Positions 35,547 to 45,519 are shown, counted from the first letter of the stretch. The stretch is 64,000 nucleotides of DNA from Saccharibacillus sp. O23 (GCF_002205895.1 NZ_NJDE01000022.1:36707-100706), one strand, 5' to 3'. Translations and numbers: made by a program. Notes: a model not told the origin generated them from the letters alone.

Positions 35547-38500
35547 TTACTCGCCCGATCGCGCCGCGCGGCGTCGCAGCCATAAGCCGGCCAGCAGAAG
35601 CGCGGCTCCGGCCAACAGGTAAGGCGCTCTGCTCGATTCGCCGGTCTGCGGCAGCGTCGGCTGGCTTTCCGGCACGACCGTTCCCAGAACGACGGTGCCG
35701 GGAACGACCGGAGGCGTTCCCTGCGGCACGCCGTCGTCCGGCACGGACGTTTCCGGTTCGCCGGGCACGGCCGGCGGAACGGACGGAATTTCCGGCGTGC
35801 CTACCGGCGTGCCGTCGTCGGGAAGCGGAACATCGGGTTCGGAAGAGGACGGAACCTCGGGCGTTTCCGGCGAGCCCTGCGGGCCTCCTTCGTCCGGCAC
35901 GGATACTTCCGGTTCCGTCGGCGTTCCGGAGTCGTCCGGAGGCGTCGAAACCGCTGGCGTTCCGTTATCCGACGGAGGCACGGACGGCGTGCCCGACGGA
36001 ACGCCGTCGTCCGGCACCGGTGTTTCGGGCTCGGTCGTGCCCGGCGCGTCCGGGCTGCTCGGCGTACCGCCGTCAGTAGGCGGCGCGGTCGGCGTCGGCG
36101 GTTCCGTCGGCGGGATGTCCGGACCGCCCGGCGTTACCGGCGGGTCGGTCGGTCCCCCCGGCTCTCCGGGTCCGCCGCCGCCCGGAACTTCGGGCGGGCC
36201 GGACGGCTCCGGTACGGACGGCAGCGGCTCGTTTCGGACCGTCACGCTTTTGGGGCCGTTGGTACCGGAGGCATCGGAACCGACCACGACGGTCAAAGAC
36301 GGCTGCATTTTATCCAGCGCATAGCCTTCCGGCGCACGGGTCTCCGTCAGCTCGTAGCTGCCGTAGAGCAGCTGTCCGAACAAGATGCGTCCGTCGGCAT
36401 CCGTCGTACGCGTCACGGCCGGACGGCGCTTGTTCGTATCCTGCAGCGTGAAAGTAGCGCCTGCCAAACGCTTCGAGACGTCCTGCGCGTCGATTTTGAT
36501 GACTTCAAGCGCGCCCCGAACGCCGCTGCCCGTTCCCGAGCCGGAAGACGCCCGGAACGTGACCGAACGGTCCGCTTCGGTCTGCCCGGTCGTGACGCCC
36601 GTTCCTTCGAAACGTACGGAGTTGCCGACCGCAGAGCGGTCCGGCGCGTAAACGGCCGTGGCGTAATCCAGAATGAACGCGCCGCGGATCGGCTGCGCGA
36701 ATGTCAGCTCGAACCGTTCGCCCGTATCCGAAGACATCACGACGACGCCGTAGTCTCGGCCTTTGACCAGCGCTTCTCCGCGCGTCAGGGTTCCGTCCGA
36801 AGCGGCAGTCGCCTTATACAAACGGAAAGACGTTTCGTCCACGGACTGTTCGCCTGTCGGCGTATCGATCAATTTGGCATTTTCCACGTAAGACTGGCCG
36901 CGGTTGATCGTCACGCTCCAATCGATTCGGCTGCCTTTTTGGATGCCCGTTTTGGTCACGTATTCGCCGCCGCCGGGAATCGGCACTTCGGCGCTCCAGC
37001 TTTCGGGATTGGCGTCGGCGCTTGTCAGAACCGCTTCGTTGGAAACGGTTTTGCCGACGATCGCCCCGTCCACGGTCGTTTTGAACGTGATCCAATAAGG
37101 CGTGTTGATCGTTTTGGAGAACGCGATCCGCAGAACGCCGCCGTTATCCGCGCTCGGATAAGCGACGCTGTAATCGGCCGGATCGACCAGAGTTCCTTTT
37201 TGCGTACCGTTTTTCGCGCCGGTCTGAACCAGATTGTACACGTTCAGCGAATTTTCCACGTAGCGCTGGCCTGGACGAAGAGTGTCGGTCAACACGGCTT
37301 CGCTCAGCAGCAAATTATTGTAGTTGACTTTGACGTCCCAAGTCAGCTCTTTGCTCTGCGGATTATAGCTCCCGGACTTGGAACCGTTCTGCAGCGTCAG
37401 GCCGTCCGGCGTAAAACGCGCCGTAACGTCGCGGCTGCGCGCGGTTCCGTTTTCCGTCCAAGACAGCTTGGCCGCGTTGACGAAATCCGCCTGGCTGCGG
37501 TCGGTTTTCCACGTCTGGTTGAAGCTCGTGTTATACGTAACCGTGACTCGATCCGTCAGCGTCTGGTTGAACGAGATGACGAAGCCGGAGCGATTGCCGG
37601 CTGTAATGGACACCGCATAATCACTCGTGTTCATCGCCGTTCCGTTTGCTTTCAGCACCTTGAGCGTGCCCGGAACCAGCTCCAGCCCGCCATTCGGGAA
37701 CGTATCGGTCAATACGGCGTTCTCCATGCGGAAATTGTCTTCGTTCACGATCGTGCGCCAAGAAGCCGTTTTGCTCTTGTAATTGACGCCGGTGTTCACC
37801 TTGGTCAACAGGCTGCGTTGGAGCGTCTGCGAAGCAGACTTGCTGACCGTGCCCGTCGTTACCGTATTCGTGATGCGATCGTTATTGTATACCGCATCCG
37901 CGGCCGTTGTCCGGTATGCAATCTCGTAAGCACCGGTCACGTCGGATAAAAACTGCAGATCGAAGCCGGTCCGCCCGCCGGACACCGGAACGGCGGTCCG
38001 CGTATAATCGGTTCCTTCGACCAATACTCGTCCTGTCGCCGATTCGGTTACGTTCAGCGAACCTTCGACCAGACGCTGACCGCTGTTGAAGCGGTCTTTC
38101 AGCAGCGCCTGATTGCGCGGAATCGACAGCATGCCGGCATTATAGCGGATCTTCCAGTCGATCGTCTGCGTAGACCGGTCGTACGCGCCGACCGATTTGT
38201 TCAGCAGCTCCCCGCGTTTTACGCTTACGGTCGCGGACGCCGTCACGGGCTCTTTGCCCGACGCCGTCAGAGCGGCCGTGTTCGTGAACTGCGTTTGCGT
38301 TCCGGTTCCGACCGTTGTCGCATACGTGACCCGATAAGCCCGGTCGATAGAAGCGGAATTGAAAGAAAGCTTCAGTCCCGAAGAACCGTCCCCGCTCAAT
38401 GTATACTGTTCGGCAGACAGCTTCTCTCCCTGCGTACGTTCGCCGGAAGTCGAAACGCCGAGCTTATAAACGTTTACCGATTCGGGATCGAGCGTCAGCC

Positions 38501-39428
38501 CGTCGGGAATCGGATCGTTCAGCGAGACGCTATCCAACTTTTGCAGCGAAGTGTTCAGGTCCAACGTCCAATTGATGCGGCCCGCGGCATTATCCGCCTC
38601 GCCTTTCTTGTCGAGCAGCGAGCCCTGCTTCGGCTTCAGGTACAATACGAAGACCTGCTCGGATTCTCCGATCGCAAAAGGAATACGAACTTCCGTGCTC
38701 TCGCGCACGATCTCCTCCTTCAACTCGGAGCGTACCGTTATCGTTCCCGAAACGTTCGAATGATCTTCCACGAAACGGCCGAACACGACGGTCGCATGCC
38801 CGTTCGTGTCGACGCTGAACGAGCCTGCCGATTCGCCTTCGTCTCCGCCTGTCGTCAGCGGAACGTCGCGGATCTCCGTATAAATACGAAACGCCTGCGG
38901 AAGATCGAATTCGAACGTCGAACCTTCCTTATACGTATGGTCGTTCGGCAGTGCCCAATCGTAATTCAGATTGAGCGCTTGGTCGGGTTCGATCCGAATA
39001 TCGGACGTACTTCCGTCTCCTACGGCATGGCCTTCGTCGTCGGTCAAAGATACGGAGGTCAAGATATTAGAAGGTTGAGCTTCCTCGTGCACGGTTTCGT
39101 CTTGTTCGGCTTCCTCGACAGAGATGTCGGTTTCCGTTTGTTCCTCGGAAGCTACGGCGCCGCTTTCTCCCTCTTCTTCGGCAGGCTGAAGCTGCGGCGC
39201 CGGTTCCGCGAGCGGCGCCGATTCTCCGGCGGCCGGTTCGGTTTCTTTTGCCTTACTTTCTTGTACCTCCGTCCGCGTTTCCGCGGCGGAATTCCCGCTT
39301 GCGGCTTCCGCCGACGATTGCATGCCTGCCTGAGGCTCGGCCGCCCAAGCGGTTCCTGTTCCGAACCCGAGCAGACTGTGCAGCATCAACACAACGGCAA
39401 TCAAAGCTGCACCTAATCTTTTGTACAC
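35547..39428 (-). CDS. LPXTG-anchored multidomain adhesin
   Basis: 1293 residues. An N-terminal signal peptide (YKRLGAALIAVVLMLHSLLG, cut near AWA-AE) is followed by a Glu/Ala-rich disordered stretch to about 115. Then come several Ig-like collagen-binding-type adhesin modules of about 130-140 residues, with recurring features such as TGAYEIAYRTT, LDPESVNVYKL and WDVKVNYNNLLLSEAVLTDT. A Cna-B/SpaA-like domain lies at about 972-1060 (LEVIKIDAQDVSKRLAGATF, ETRAPEGYALD). A ~190-residue Pro/Gly/Thr/Ser repeat stalk follows, then LPQTG (about 1259), a hydrophobic helix and RRRAARS for sortase anchoring. GTG at 39428 is preferred because an ATG at 39437 touches its own GGAGG site. Sortase is not in the window. 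Ligand is unknown. Confidence 0.88.
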   Translation of the reverse strand: MYKRLGAALIAVVLMLHSLLGFGTGTAWAAEPQAGMQSSAEAASGNSAAETRTEVQESKAKETEPAAGESAPLAEPAPQLQPAEEEGESGAVASEEQTETDISVEEAEQDETVHEEAQPSNILTSVSLTDDEGHAVGDGSTSDIRIEPDQALNLNYDWALPNDHTYKEGSTFEFDLPQAFRIYTEIRDVPLTTGGDEGESAGSFSVDTNGHATVVFGRFVEDHSNVSGTITVRSELKEEIVRESTEVRIPFAIGESEQVFVLYLKPKQGSLLDKKGEADNAAGRINWTLDLNTSLQKLDSVSLNDPIPDGLTLDPESVNVYKLGVSTSGERTQGEKLSAEQYTLSGDGSSGLKLSFNSASIDRAYRVTYATTVGTGTQTQFTNTAALTASGKEPVTASATVSVKRGELLNKSVGAYDRSTQTIDWKIRYNAGMLSIPRNQALLKDRFNSGQRLVEGSLNVTESATGRVLVEGTDYTRTAVPVSGGRTGFDLQFLSDVTGAYEIAYRTTAADAVYNNDRITNTVTTGTVSKSASQTLQRSLLTKVNTGVNYKSKTASWRTIVNEDNFRMENAVLTDTFPNGGLELVPGTLKVLKANGTAMNTSDYAVSITAGNRSGFVISFNQTLTDRVTVTYNTSFNQTWKTDRSQADFVNAAKLSWTENGTARSRDVTARFTPDGLTLQNGSKSGSYNPQSKELTWDVKVNYNNLLLSEAVLTDTLRPGQRYVENSLNVYNLVQTGAKNGTQKGTLVDPADYSVAYPSADNGGVLRIAFSKTINTPYWITFKTTVDGAIVGKTVSNEAVLTSADANPESWSAEVPIPGGGEYVTKTGIQKGSRIDWSVTINRGQSYVENAKLIDTPTGEQSVDETSFRLYKATAASDGTLTRGEALVKGRDYGVVVMSSDTGERFELTFAQPIRGAFILDYATAVYAPDRSAVGNSVRFEGTGVTTGQTEADRSVTFRASSGSGTGSGVRGALEVIKIDAQDVSKRLAGATFTLQDTNKRRPAVTRTTDADGRILFGQLLYGSYELTETRAPEGYALDKMQPSLTVVVGSDASGTNGPKSVTVRNEPLPSVPEPSGPPEVPGGGGPGEPGGPTDPPVTPGGPDIPPTEPPTPTAPPTDGGTPSSPDAPGTTEPETPVPDDGVPSGTPSVPPSDNGTPAVSTPPDDSGTPTEPEVSVPDEGGPQGSPETPEVPSSSEPDVPLPDDGTPVGTPEIPSVPPAVPGEPETSVPDDGVPQGTPPVVPGTVVLGTVVPESQPTLPQTGESSRAPYLLAGAALLLAGLWLRRRAARSGE

Positions 39429-39589
39429 GTTGACCATCCCTCCAGTAATACCGGGTATTCGCGCAAGTTTATCGTTTTTCGCAAAAGCTTAAGCCTTCGC
39501 ATAAAGCGGTCCCAAAAAGGCTCCGGACCCGCCCGATTCCAGTCTGCATGTCTACCGCAATTGTATGTTGATCGACAGCAAACCGCCGC

Positions 39590-39616
39590 AATCAAGAAGG
39601 CAATGCCTTCTTGATT
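39590..39616. repeat. Perfect 12-bp hairpin in the adhesin leader
   Basis: Arms 39590-39601 and 39605-39616 are exact complements with only a three-base loop. Neither side has a U-run, so it is not an ordinary terminator; it lies about 160 nt upstream of the adhesin start codon. Confidence 0.75.
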
Positions 39617-39714
39617 AGTTAAACCTCTACCAAGCAGGATAAACTTATATATTTTTGTGACTAAAACCTTATTTATCCATTTATAAAACACAGCACAAAT
39701 AACGTTCCTAAACA

Positions 39715-39743
39715 CAAAAAAGGCCCCGCCTAAGCGGGGCCTT
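39715..39743 (-). terminator. Terminator of the cold-shock gene
   Basis: Ten-bp GC-rich stem (39720-39729 with 39734-39743), 4-nt loop, followed on the minus strand by TTTTT. Confidence 0.9.
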
Positions 39744-39825
39744 CCGGCTGAGCCTCGTGTAATCGCTAACCACCATAAATCATTAAAGCTTAATCATCTA
39801 TGTAGGTCAGGTATACGGCTACGGC

Positions 39826-40023
39826 TTACAGAGGAGTGACGTTAGAAGCTTGCGGTCCGCGAGCGCCTTCAACGATGTCGAACTCAACGGATTGTCCTTC
39901 TTCCAGCGTTTTGAATCCTTCGATTTGGATCGCCGAGAAGTGAACGAAAACGTCGCCGCCTTCTTCCGTTTCGATGAAACCGTAACCTTTTTCTGCGTTA
40001 AACCATTTTACTTTACCTTGCAT
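39826..40023 (-). CDS. Cold-shock protein (CspA family)
   Basis: 65-residue single cold-shock domain, an OB fold that binds single-stranded RNA/DNA. RNP1 (KGYGFIE) and RNP2 (VFVHFSAI) are intact. Start at ATG 40023, downstream of GAAGGGAA. Promoter with consensus -35 and a ~50-nt leader. Standalone gene; works as an RNA chaperone and antiterminator in this family. Confidence 0.96.
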   Translation of the reverse strand: MQGKVKWFNAEKGYGFIETEEGGDVFVHFSAIQIEGFKTLEEGQSVEFDIVEGARGPQASNVTPL

Positions 40024-40073
40024 GCACGAACATTCCCTTCGTTATCAAATAAATAGGTTTGATCTACTCTTCG

Positions 40074-40140
40074 ACTATACCACCGCTTCTTTCGAAATGT
40101 CAATTGGAATATAAAATGATTTCATGCAATTATATTCCAA
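40074..40140 (-). promoter_or_regulatory. cold-shock gene promoter with adjacent 10-bp inverted repeat
   Basis: Minus strand: consensus TTGACA (40103-40098), 18-bp spacer, TATAGT (40079-40074). Directly upstream of the -35 lies a perfect inverted repeat (40104-40113 with 40131-40140, AT-rich), placed where an activator or UP-like element would act. Confidence 0.65.
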
Positions 40141-40236
40141 CATTTAATTTAAAAATAGAGCAGTAACCGAAGCCGGAATAATAGACTTGCTTTTTATTAA
40201 ACCGGCTGCAGCATCATGAAACGACTCTCTGAATTT

Positions 40237-42075
40237 TTATTTTAAACTCGTGAAATATTCGCTCAACACCTGTAAAAAACGCTCGATATCCGTTTTGTCG
40301 ATGGCTCCGATATTGGCGATTCGGAAAGACGCGATTTTGCCGATCTTTCCCGGATAAATCGTGATTCCTCGTTCATAAAGGAAGTCGTGCATGCGTTCGA
40401 AGTCGTAGCCGGGCAGATCAGGTTCTTTAATGGCGGTAATGATGCGCGAATGATACTCGGTCGGCACCAGACATTCCAATCCCAAGCGTTCGATCCCTTC
40501 GATCAATACGGCCCACGACTCGGAATACCTGCGATATCTCTGCTCGATTCCTTCGATCTGCGTTTCGACGATCGCCTGCTCCAGCGCGTAAAGGGTCTGC
40601 ACGGGCGGCGTAAAGCGAAGTTGATGGGTTCTTTTCAAATATTCGTATTGCTTGTACAGATCCAGATAATAAGACTTGGGCGTATGCGTTCGGAGCTTCG
40701 TCAATCTTTCCCGATTAGCGACGACGAAACCGATTCCCGCCATGCCCTGCAAATTTTTGTTCGAGCTGGCGACGACGTACGAAATGTCGTGAGCCGCCAT
40801 GTCGATCGGAATCGCTCCGTAGGAACTCATCGCGTCCACGATCAGCTGTACGTTGTATCTGACGCATATCTCGGCAATCGCCTCGATATCGTTCAGCACG
40901 CCGCTTGTCGTTTCGTTATGGACGACTGCCGCATGCGTAATCTTCCCTTCGCTTTGCCGAATCGCGGCTTCGATCGCGTCCGGAGATACAGGCAGCACCG
41001 GCGAGCTTGCCAGAACTTCATGATCGACTCGATAAACTTCGGCGATCTCCGCCATTCGCTCTCCGTAAGCGCCGTTGCTGATAATCAGCAGCTTGCCGTC
41101 GCCCACGACCGAGCTGATCACCGATTCTACCGCCGCCGTACCGGAACCTCCGAACAGTACCGTTTCGTAATCTTTTTTGGGCGCGACGAACAGCGTCAGC
41201 TGCTCCGCGATCCATTCCATCAGATCTCCGAATTCGCGTTCCCGCGGACAAATATCCGGAACGACTTGAGCCTGCTTGACCGTATCCGTCGTCGTCGCCG
41301 GCCCGGGGTTCAAGAGCACGTTGCGTTGGATCGAAAAAGGTCCTTTGCCCGATTCTCCGGCGATTCGCGGATAGATCTCGGCCGCCGCGCGTTCCAGATG
41401 TTCTTCCGTGTCGATTTCGCACCAAGCCAATTTTTCGATTTTTTTGACCGGAATCGGCTTATGCGCGGATACGGCCACAAGCGCGTATTCGTAATCCCAT
41501 TTAGGTTGATCGCGCATCTCTCGTTCTGCCGCTTCGCACATCATCCGATACGTTTCTTTCGAAATCTTGGAGATTCCGACCAGTTCGGCATCGATACTCC
41601 GCAGTTCCTCCGGACGCTTCGACACCGCGCGCAGCATGCCATATTCGTCCGTCTCGATATAGACTTCGTCCTCCGAATGCGTCGTTCCGCTCGCCAAGAC
41701 GATATCTTCGCGCGGGTCCGCGATCAGATTGCCCAAACATAGCGGATCGTAGAGCAGGTCCGACTCGAGCAGCAAAAAGTTCTCGTCGACCGCTTCGCGC
41801 AGCCCGTACAGCGTCCGCATGCTGCCGCTGTCGCGATATCGGTCATTAGGGATACAGAGGATCTGCGGATATCGAGTCGCGAGACGTTCATAGAACTCCG
41901 CCAGATATCCCGTGCCGATCACGATACGTTCGATCCCGTTGTCGATAAGCCGCTGCACGGAGCGCTCCACGATCGGTATCCCGCCGACCTCGACGAATCC
42001 TTTCGGCTTGTCGATTGTTCGTTCTTTCAAACGGCTGCCCAAGCCTGCCGCCAAAATAATCGCTGTTTTCACCAT
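40237..42075 (-). CDS. CMP-AEP cytidylyltransferase - AEP transaminase fusion
   Basis: 612 residues, two enzymes in one chain. Residues 1-~235 are a LicC/PntC-type nucleotidyltransferase (AIILAAGLGSRLKERTIDKP, acidic LLLESDLLYD) expected to make CMP-2-aminoethylphosphonate. Residues ~250-612 are a class V PLP aminotransferase, 2-aminoethylphosphonate:pyruvate transaminase (PhnW-like): LLNPGPATTTDTVKQAQVVP, VHNETTSGVLNDI, DAMSSYGAIPID and the Schiff-base Lys440 in SSNKNLQGMAG. PntC-AEP transaminase fusions are known in phosphonate-decorating bacteria such as Treponema denticola. Here the transaminase would make AEP from phosphonoacetaldehyde and the first domain would activate it. It is last gene of the phosphonate operon, overlapping the methyltransferase gene by seven nt. 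Confidence 0.88.
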   Translation of the reverse strand: MVKTAIILAAGLGSRLKERTIDKPKGFVEVGGIPIVERSVQRLIDNGIERIVIGTGYLAEFYERLATRYPQILCIPNDRYRDSGSMRTLYGLREAVDENFLLLESDLLYDPLCLGNLIADPREDIVLASGTTHSEDEVYIETDEYGMLRAVSKRPEELRSIDAELVGISKISKETYRMMCEAAEREMRDQPKWDYEYALVAVSAHKPIPVKKIEKLAWCEIDTEEHLERAAAEIYPRIAGESGKGPFSIQRNVLLNPGPATTTDTVKQAQVVPDICPREREFGDLMEWIAEQLTLFVAPKKDYETVLFGGSGTAAVESVISSVVGDGKLLIISNGAYGERMAEIAEVYRVDHEVLASSPVLPVSPDAIEAAIRQSEGKITHAAVVHNETTSGVLNDIEAIAEICVRYNVQLIVDAMSSYGAIPIDMAAHDISYVVASSNKNLQGMAGIGFVVANRERLTKLRTHTPKSYYLDLYKQYEYLKRTHQLRFTPPVQTLYALEQAIVETQIEGIEQRYRRYSESWAVLIEGIERLGLECLVPTEYHSRIITAIKEPDLPGYDFERMHDFLYERGITIYPGKIGKIASFRIANIGAIDKTDIERFLQVLSEYFTSLK

Positions 42076-42761
42076 TTCTCGATCACCACATTAAATCGGA
42101 ATTTGTTGTTGCCGTAATTCTCAATCCGCTGATCGTAAACCCGAACCGAAGCTTTTTGGCCGGCCAATACTTTCGCTACGAAATCCCGTTCGTAAAAAAG
42201 ATGATTCAAGCCTGCATACTTCCGTTCGTACTCGCCTTCCGTTAGCGCGCCTCTGCGGATGCGAAGCGCTTCTTCTTCATGCGCCGAATCGTTCAGGTCC
42301 AGAATGCCTACGATTCGTTCGGCTTTGTGATACATTTTCAGAATCGTATCCTCCGCGTAATCGTAAGAAGGAAAATACTGAAACACGCTGTTCGCCACGA
42401 CAAAATCGTACATAGGATCGGATTCCGTTTCCAAGGCTTCTTTCACTTCGAAATCCATACCGGGCATCGCGAACGCCGCAAGTTCGATCAACGACGGCGA
42501 ATAATCGATGCCTCCGACCCGATGACCTTTTTTGTAGAATTCGTATAGAAACGCTCCGCTTCCGCAGCCGACTTCGAAGATCGAATCTCGCTCGCGCAAA
42601 CCGGTTAGTTTCGCCACGGAAGAGACATACTTTAGCCAAGCCGCCGTCTCGATTTTGCCTGCGCCGGAATTGAAGCCGTCCGCTTCGATCAGAAATTCCA
42701 GGTTCGGTTTATCGTCCGGCACCTTACGCTCCCGAGACCAAATCTCTCTCCAATTAACCAT
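42069..42761 (-). CDS. SAM-dependent methyltransferase in the phosphonate operon
   Basis: 230-residue class I methyltransferase. Motif I is IFEVGCGSGAFLYEF (about 61-75), an acidic end of strand two follows (VGGIDYSPSL), and post-I/II appears as YDFVVANSVFQYFP. There is no membrane segment. It overlaps the decarboxylase gene by eight nt and the cytidylyltransferase fusion by seven nt, so it is tightly embedded in the pathway. Substrate is inferred: N-methylation of aminoethylphosphonate (bacterial N-methyl-AEP is known) is the simplest idea; methylation of the acceptor glycan is an alternative. Confidence 0.78.
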   Translation of the reverse strand: MVNWREIWSRERKVPDDKPNLEFLIEADGFNSGAGKIETAAWLKYVSSVAKLTGLRERDSIFEVGCGSGAFLYEFYKKGHRVGGIDYSPSLIELAAFAMPGMDFEVKEALETESDPMYDFVVANSVFQYFPSYDYAEDTILKMYHKAERIVGILDLNDSAHEEEALRIRRGALTEGEYERKYAGLNHLFYERDFVAKVLAGQKASVRVYDQRIENYGNNKFRFNVVIEKW

Positions 42762-43890
42762 GAAGAAAAGCCATCAACCGCTCTTTGACTTCATGAGGCT
42801 TGACCTTCGGACGGCTCAGGTCTTCTTTTGTCCCGGTCGAGATCGGCATTCGGATAAAGGTCAACTTCGGATATTGCTGCCACTTTCGAACGGCCTGCTC
42901 GAACTGTTCCGCGCTGCGCACTTCTTCGACATGTTCGTACCCGCACGCGGCCGCGATTGCCGCAAAATCGACGCCTGCGGACACTGTTTCCTGGCCTCCC
43001 GTCGAATCATGGGCATGATTGTCCAGCAGGATATGAAGCAGATTCGAAGGCCCGTATCGGCCCGTGGTCGCCATATTGCCCATTCGCATCAATAACGCGC
43101 CGTCACCGTCGATCGCGACGACTTTGCGACTGGTCTGGCTTAAAGCCAGCCCCAAACCCAACGAACTGATACAGCCCATCGAACCGACCATATACAGATT
43201 TTGCTTCGAATCCTCGACTTCGTACAGCTCTCTGCCCGTGAACCCGGTCGTTGCCAATTGCAGCGTCTGCGCGTCTTTAACGCGGTTCAGGATACTCAAG
43301 GCTTCGTAGCGGCTGAGAAGAGGGAGCTCCTCCGCCGGATGACGCCGGATATCGGCATAGTTGGCGCGAGACGCCGCATCGCCGCTTTTTAAGACTTCTT
43401 TGCTGAACGTCCCCTTTTTCACGACGAAGAAAAAAGGACGATCGGAGGCGATGATCCGGTCCGCCTGCTCGAGCTGCTCGCGAGCCTGCTCTATCTCATC
43501 CGATAAATAGGCCCATTCGACCTGCATCAATTCCAACATCTGCGTCGTAATCTGCCCCATCAGCTCGTGCTGAGGTTCGTCCGCCAGGCCGGCTTCGCCG
43601 CGCAGGCTGACGAATCCGAGCACCGGAAGTTTGAAGCAGTAATTGAGCGACGTCAGCGGAGATACGGCGTTGGTCAGACCGGAATTCTGCATCAACACCA
43701 CGGATTTTCTGCCGCCGATCTGTGCCCCGGACGCGATCGCTACCGCGTCTCCTTCATTTGCCGCGCCTACGTAGTCGCAATCGTTGATCGCATAATTGAT
43801 CAGATCTTTAAGAAAAGAACAAGGAACGCCCGTATAGAAGTCGAACCCTCGCGCTTTCATCGCTTCGCCGAACGCGCGCGTATCGATCAT
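42754..43890 (-). CDS. aepY: Phosphonopyruvate decarboxylase
   Basis: 378-residue thiamine-diphosphate enzyme converting phosphonopyruvate to phosphonoacetaldehyde, the irreversible step that drives phosphonate synthesis. N-terminal pyrimidine-binding part with [14 protein letters not shown] and the catalytic Glu in [15 protein letters not shown]-terminal pyrophosphate part with [17 protein letters not shown] and [12 protein letters not shown] (GDG...N metal site). Length matches known AepY proteins. Start overlaps the end of the PEP mutase gene by four nt (ATGA). Confidence 0.93.
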   Translation of the reverse strand: MIDTRAFGEAMKARGFDFYTGVPCSFLKDLINYAINDCDYVGAANEGDAVAIASGAQIGGRKSVVLMQNSGLTNAVSPLTSLNYCFKLPVLGFVSLRGEAGLADEPQHELMGQITTQMLELMQVEWAYLSDEIEQAREQLEQADRIIASDRPFFFVVKKGTFSKEVLKSGDAASRANYADIRRHPAEELPLLSRYEALSILNRVKDAQTLQLATTGFTGRELYEVEDSKQNLYMVGSMGCISSLGLGLALSQTSRKVVAIDGDGALLMRMGNMATTGRYGPSNLLHILLDNHAHDSTGGQETVSAGVDFAAIAAACGYEHVEEVRSAEQFEQAVRKWQQYPKLTFIRMPISTGTKEDLSRPKVKPHEVKERLMAFLHG

Positions 43891-45485
43891 AAGAGCTCAC
43901 CCGCTTTCTGCAAGTCGACGATCGAATCGATATCTAACCAATCCCCTTTGACGAATTTGACGGCGATCGTAGTCCGCTTGACCAATTCGTTGAACAGATC
44001 CACGACGGTCAACGCATCGAAATTCTCTTGAGCCGCCAGATGCTCCATTGCGGCCGTTACGTGCGCGGCGCCGGCCTCCGAGATCTTCCACAGCCCAATG
44101 AACTCGCCGTTTGCCGGTTGGCCGTCTTTGATATTTCTCGCGCTGAGCAATTTGGCGGTATTGGAATAGAGATTCCGGGAATACGGTTTATCCGTCACGA
44201 TGATATCCTGCGTATCTTCGTTCAGTTCGGAATCGGCATCCGCTATGATCGTAATGTCGTTGTCGTCGTTCAGCAGATCGTTAAGGATGTAGTTTTTATA
44301 GACGATATCGCCGTAACTGACGACCGTCGTTCCTTTACCCAACTGATCTTTGGCCAAATACAACGAACTCAATTCTTTGGTCGCCGCATAACGATCGTTG
44401 TCGATAGTTTTGACGTTGCCCAAGGCGATTTTCTCTTTGGCGAATCCGCGAACGACCGAGATGTCTTTGACGCCTACTCGGTTCAGGTCGTCGATTTGCA
44501 TGCTGAGCAGCGGTTTTCCGTTCACTTTGAGCATCGTTTTGGGAATGTCTTTCGTCAGATCCCCGAGATTCCCTTGACTGGCCGCCAAGATGATCGCATT
44601 GATCTTTTTGCCGGACGTCGGCAGGTATTTCTTTTCGGCCTCTTTCAGCTCGTCCGCGCCTTGCAGCCGGAATACTTCCGAGACGGTCGTGATCTTGCCT
44701 TCTACGTTGATCAGCGATTGATCGCGGTAAATCTGCTCGACCGTCTGCTGCATCGACTGAATCGCGGAACGCAGCGTATGATTGGCCCAGATGATCATGT
44801 TGATGCCCATTTCGCGGAACCGATCCGTAGGCGTAGAATAATATTTGGTCGGCACGATCACGACGGGATGGCGATTTCCCCATTCCTTCATAAAAGCTTC
44901 GATATCGGAGCTATCGGCTTTTTTGCTGTGTACCAGAATGGCATCGGCACCCGCTTTGCGATAAGCTTCGCCTCGGCGAAGCGCTTCGTCCAAGCCCCAA
45001 CCGGCGATGAACGATTCCAAACGGGCGACTACGCAGAAATCGTCGTCGAGCTGCGTTTCTTTGGCCGCTTGGATCTTTCCGCAGAATTCGTCGATATCGG
45101 CCAGCGGCTGCGTCTCTCCCGAAATGAAGGAGTTCGTTTTCGGGAACAGTTTGTCTTCGATACAGACCCCGGCCACTCCTCGCTGCTCCAGCTTTCTGAC
45201 CAGTCGGCGCATATTGTTGAAATTGCCGTAGCCCGTATCTCCGTCCAACAGAATCGGCAGCCGGCTCGCGTCGCTCATATATTCCATGACGTCAAGCACC
45301 TGAGTCCAAGAAGCTTCGTTGTTATCCCGCACTCCGAGCGATGCCGAGATGGTCAGCCCGCTCCCCCAAATACCTTGAAAACCGGCTTCTTCCACGATTT
45401 TGGCCGAAATTCCGTTATGGGCTTCCATGATGAAATCGAGTTCGGGACCGGTCAGCATTTGTCTGAGTTTTTGCGTTTTTTTCAT
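43887..45485 (-). CDS. aepX: Phosphoenolpyruvate mutase with C-terminal NTP-transferase domain
   Basis: 532 residues. Residues 1-~285 are PEP mutase (isocitrate-lyase fold), forming the C-P bond of phosphonopyruvate; the hallmark [11 protein letters not shown] is at 110-120 and [12 protein letters not shown] at 81-92. Residues ~294-532 are a nucleotidyltransferase-like domain ([20 protein letters not shown]), with the usual GxGTR loop degraded to SQGNLG, so catalytic ability is unsure. Such PepM-NTP transferase fusions are a recognised class in surface-phosphonate clusters. The ATG at 45485 has AAGGAG seven bases upstream and is preferred to an in-frame start nine codons earlier. Second gene of the operon. 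Confidence 0.93.
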   Translation of the reverse strand: MKKTQKLRQMLTGPELDFIMEAHNGISAKIVEEAGFQGIWGSGLTISASLGVRDNNEASWTQVLDVMEYMSDASRLPILLDGDTGYGNFNNMRRLVRKLEQRGVAGVCIEDKLFPKTNSFISGETQPLADIDEFCGKIQAAKETQLDDDFCVVARLESFIAGWGLDEALRRGEAYRKAGADAILVHSKKADSSDIEAFMKEWGNRHPVVIVPTKYYSTPTDRFREMGINMIIWANHTLRSAIQSMQQTVEQIYRDQSLINVEGKITTVSEVFRLQGADELKEAEKKYLPTSGKKINAIILAASQGNLGDLTKDIPKTMLKVNGKPLLSMQIDDLNRVGVKDISVVRGFAKEKIALGNVKTIDNDRYAATKELSSLYLAKDQLGKGTTVVSYGDIVYKNYILNDLLNDDNDITIIADADSELNEDTQDIIVTDKPYSRNLYSNTAKLLSARNIKDGQPANGEFIGLWKISEAGAAHVTAAMEHLAAQENFDALTVVDLFNELVKRTTIAVKFVKGDWLDIDSIVDLQKAGELL

Positions 45486-45519
45486 GCTTTCTCTCCTTAT
45501 TAAAAAGTTCAATACGAAT

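Larger units (their letters stand above)
39438..39825. other. Leader of the LPXTG adhesin gene and csp terminator
   Basis: About 390 nt with no supported gene. It holds the csp terminator (39715-39743), a strong hairpin at 39590-39616 (listed separately) and, nearer the adhesin, an imperfect stem around 39495-39520. Weak -10-like TATATA sequence occurs near 39645-39652 on the minus strand without a good -35. The long leader suggests post-transcriptional control of the adhesin. Confidence 0.45.

Noticed and set aside
39438..39600. Cyclic-di-GMP riboswitch before the adhesin gene or the pilus operon
   Set aside because: The conserved GEMM core sequences were looked for on both strands here and in 8055-8486 and not found.
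39413..39715. 100-codon frame upstream of the LPXTG adhesin
   Set aside because: Overlaps the adhesin start and the strong hairpin; no ribosome site; composition does not look coding.
40171..40207. AGCCGG/CCGGCT inverted repeat after the phosphonate operon
   Set aside because: Considered as its terminator, but on the minus strand there is no U-run after the stem.
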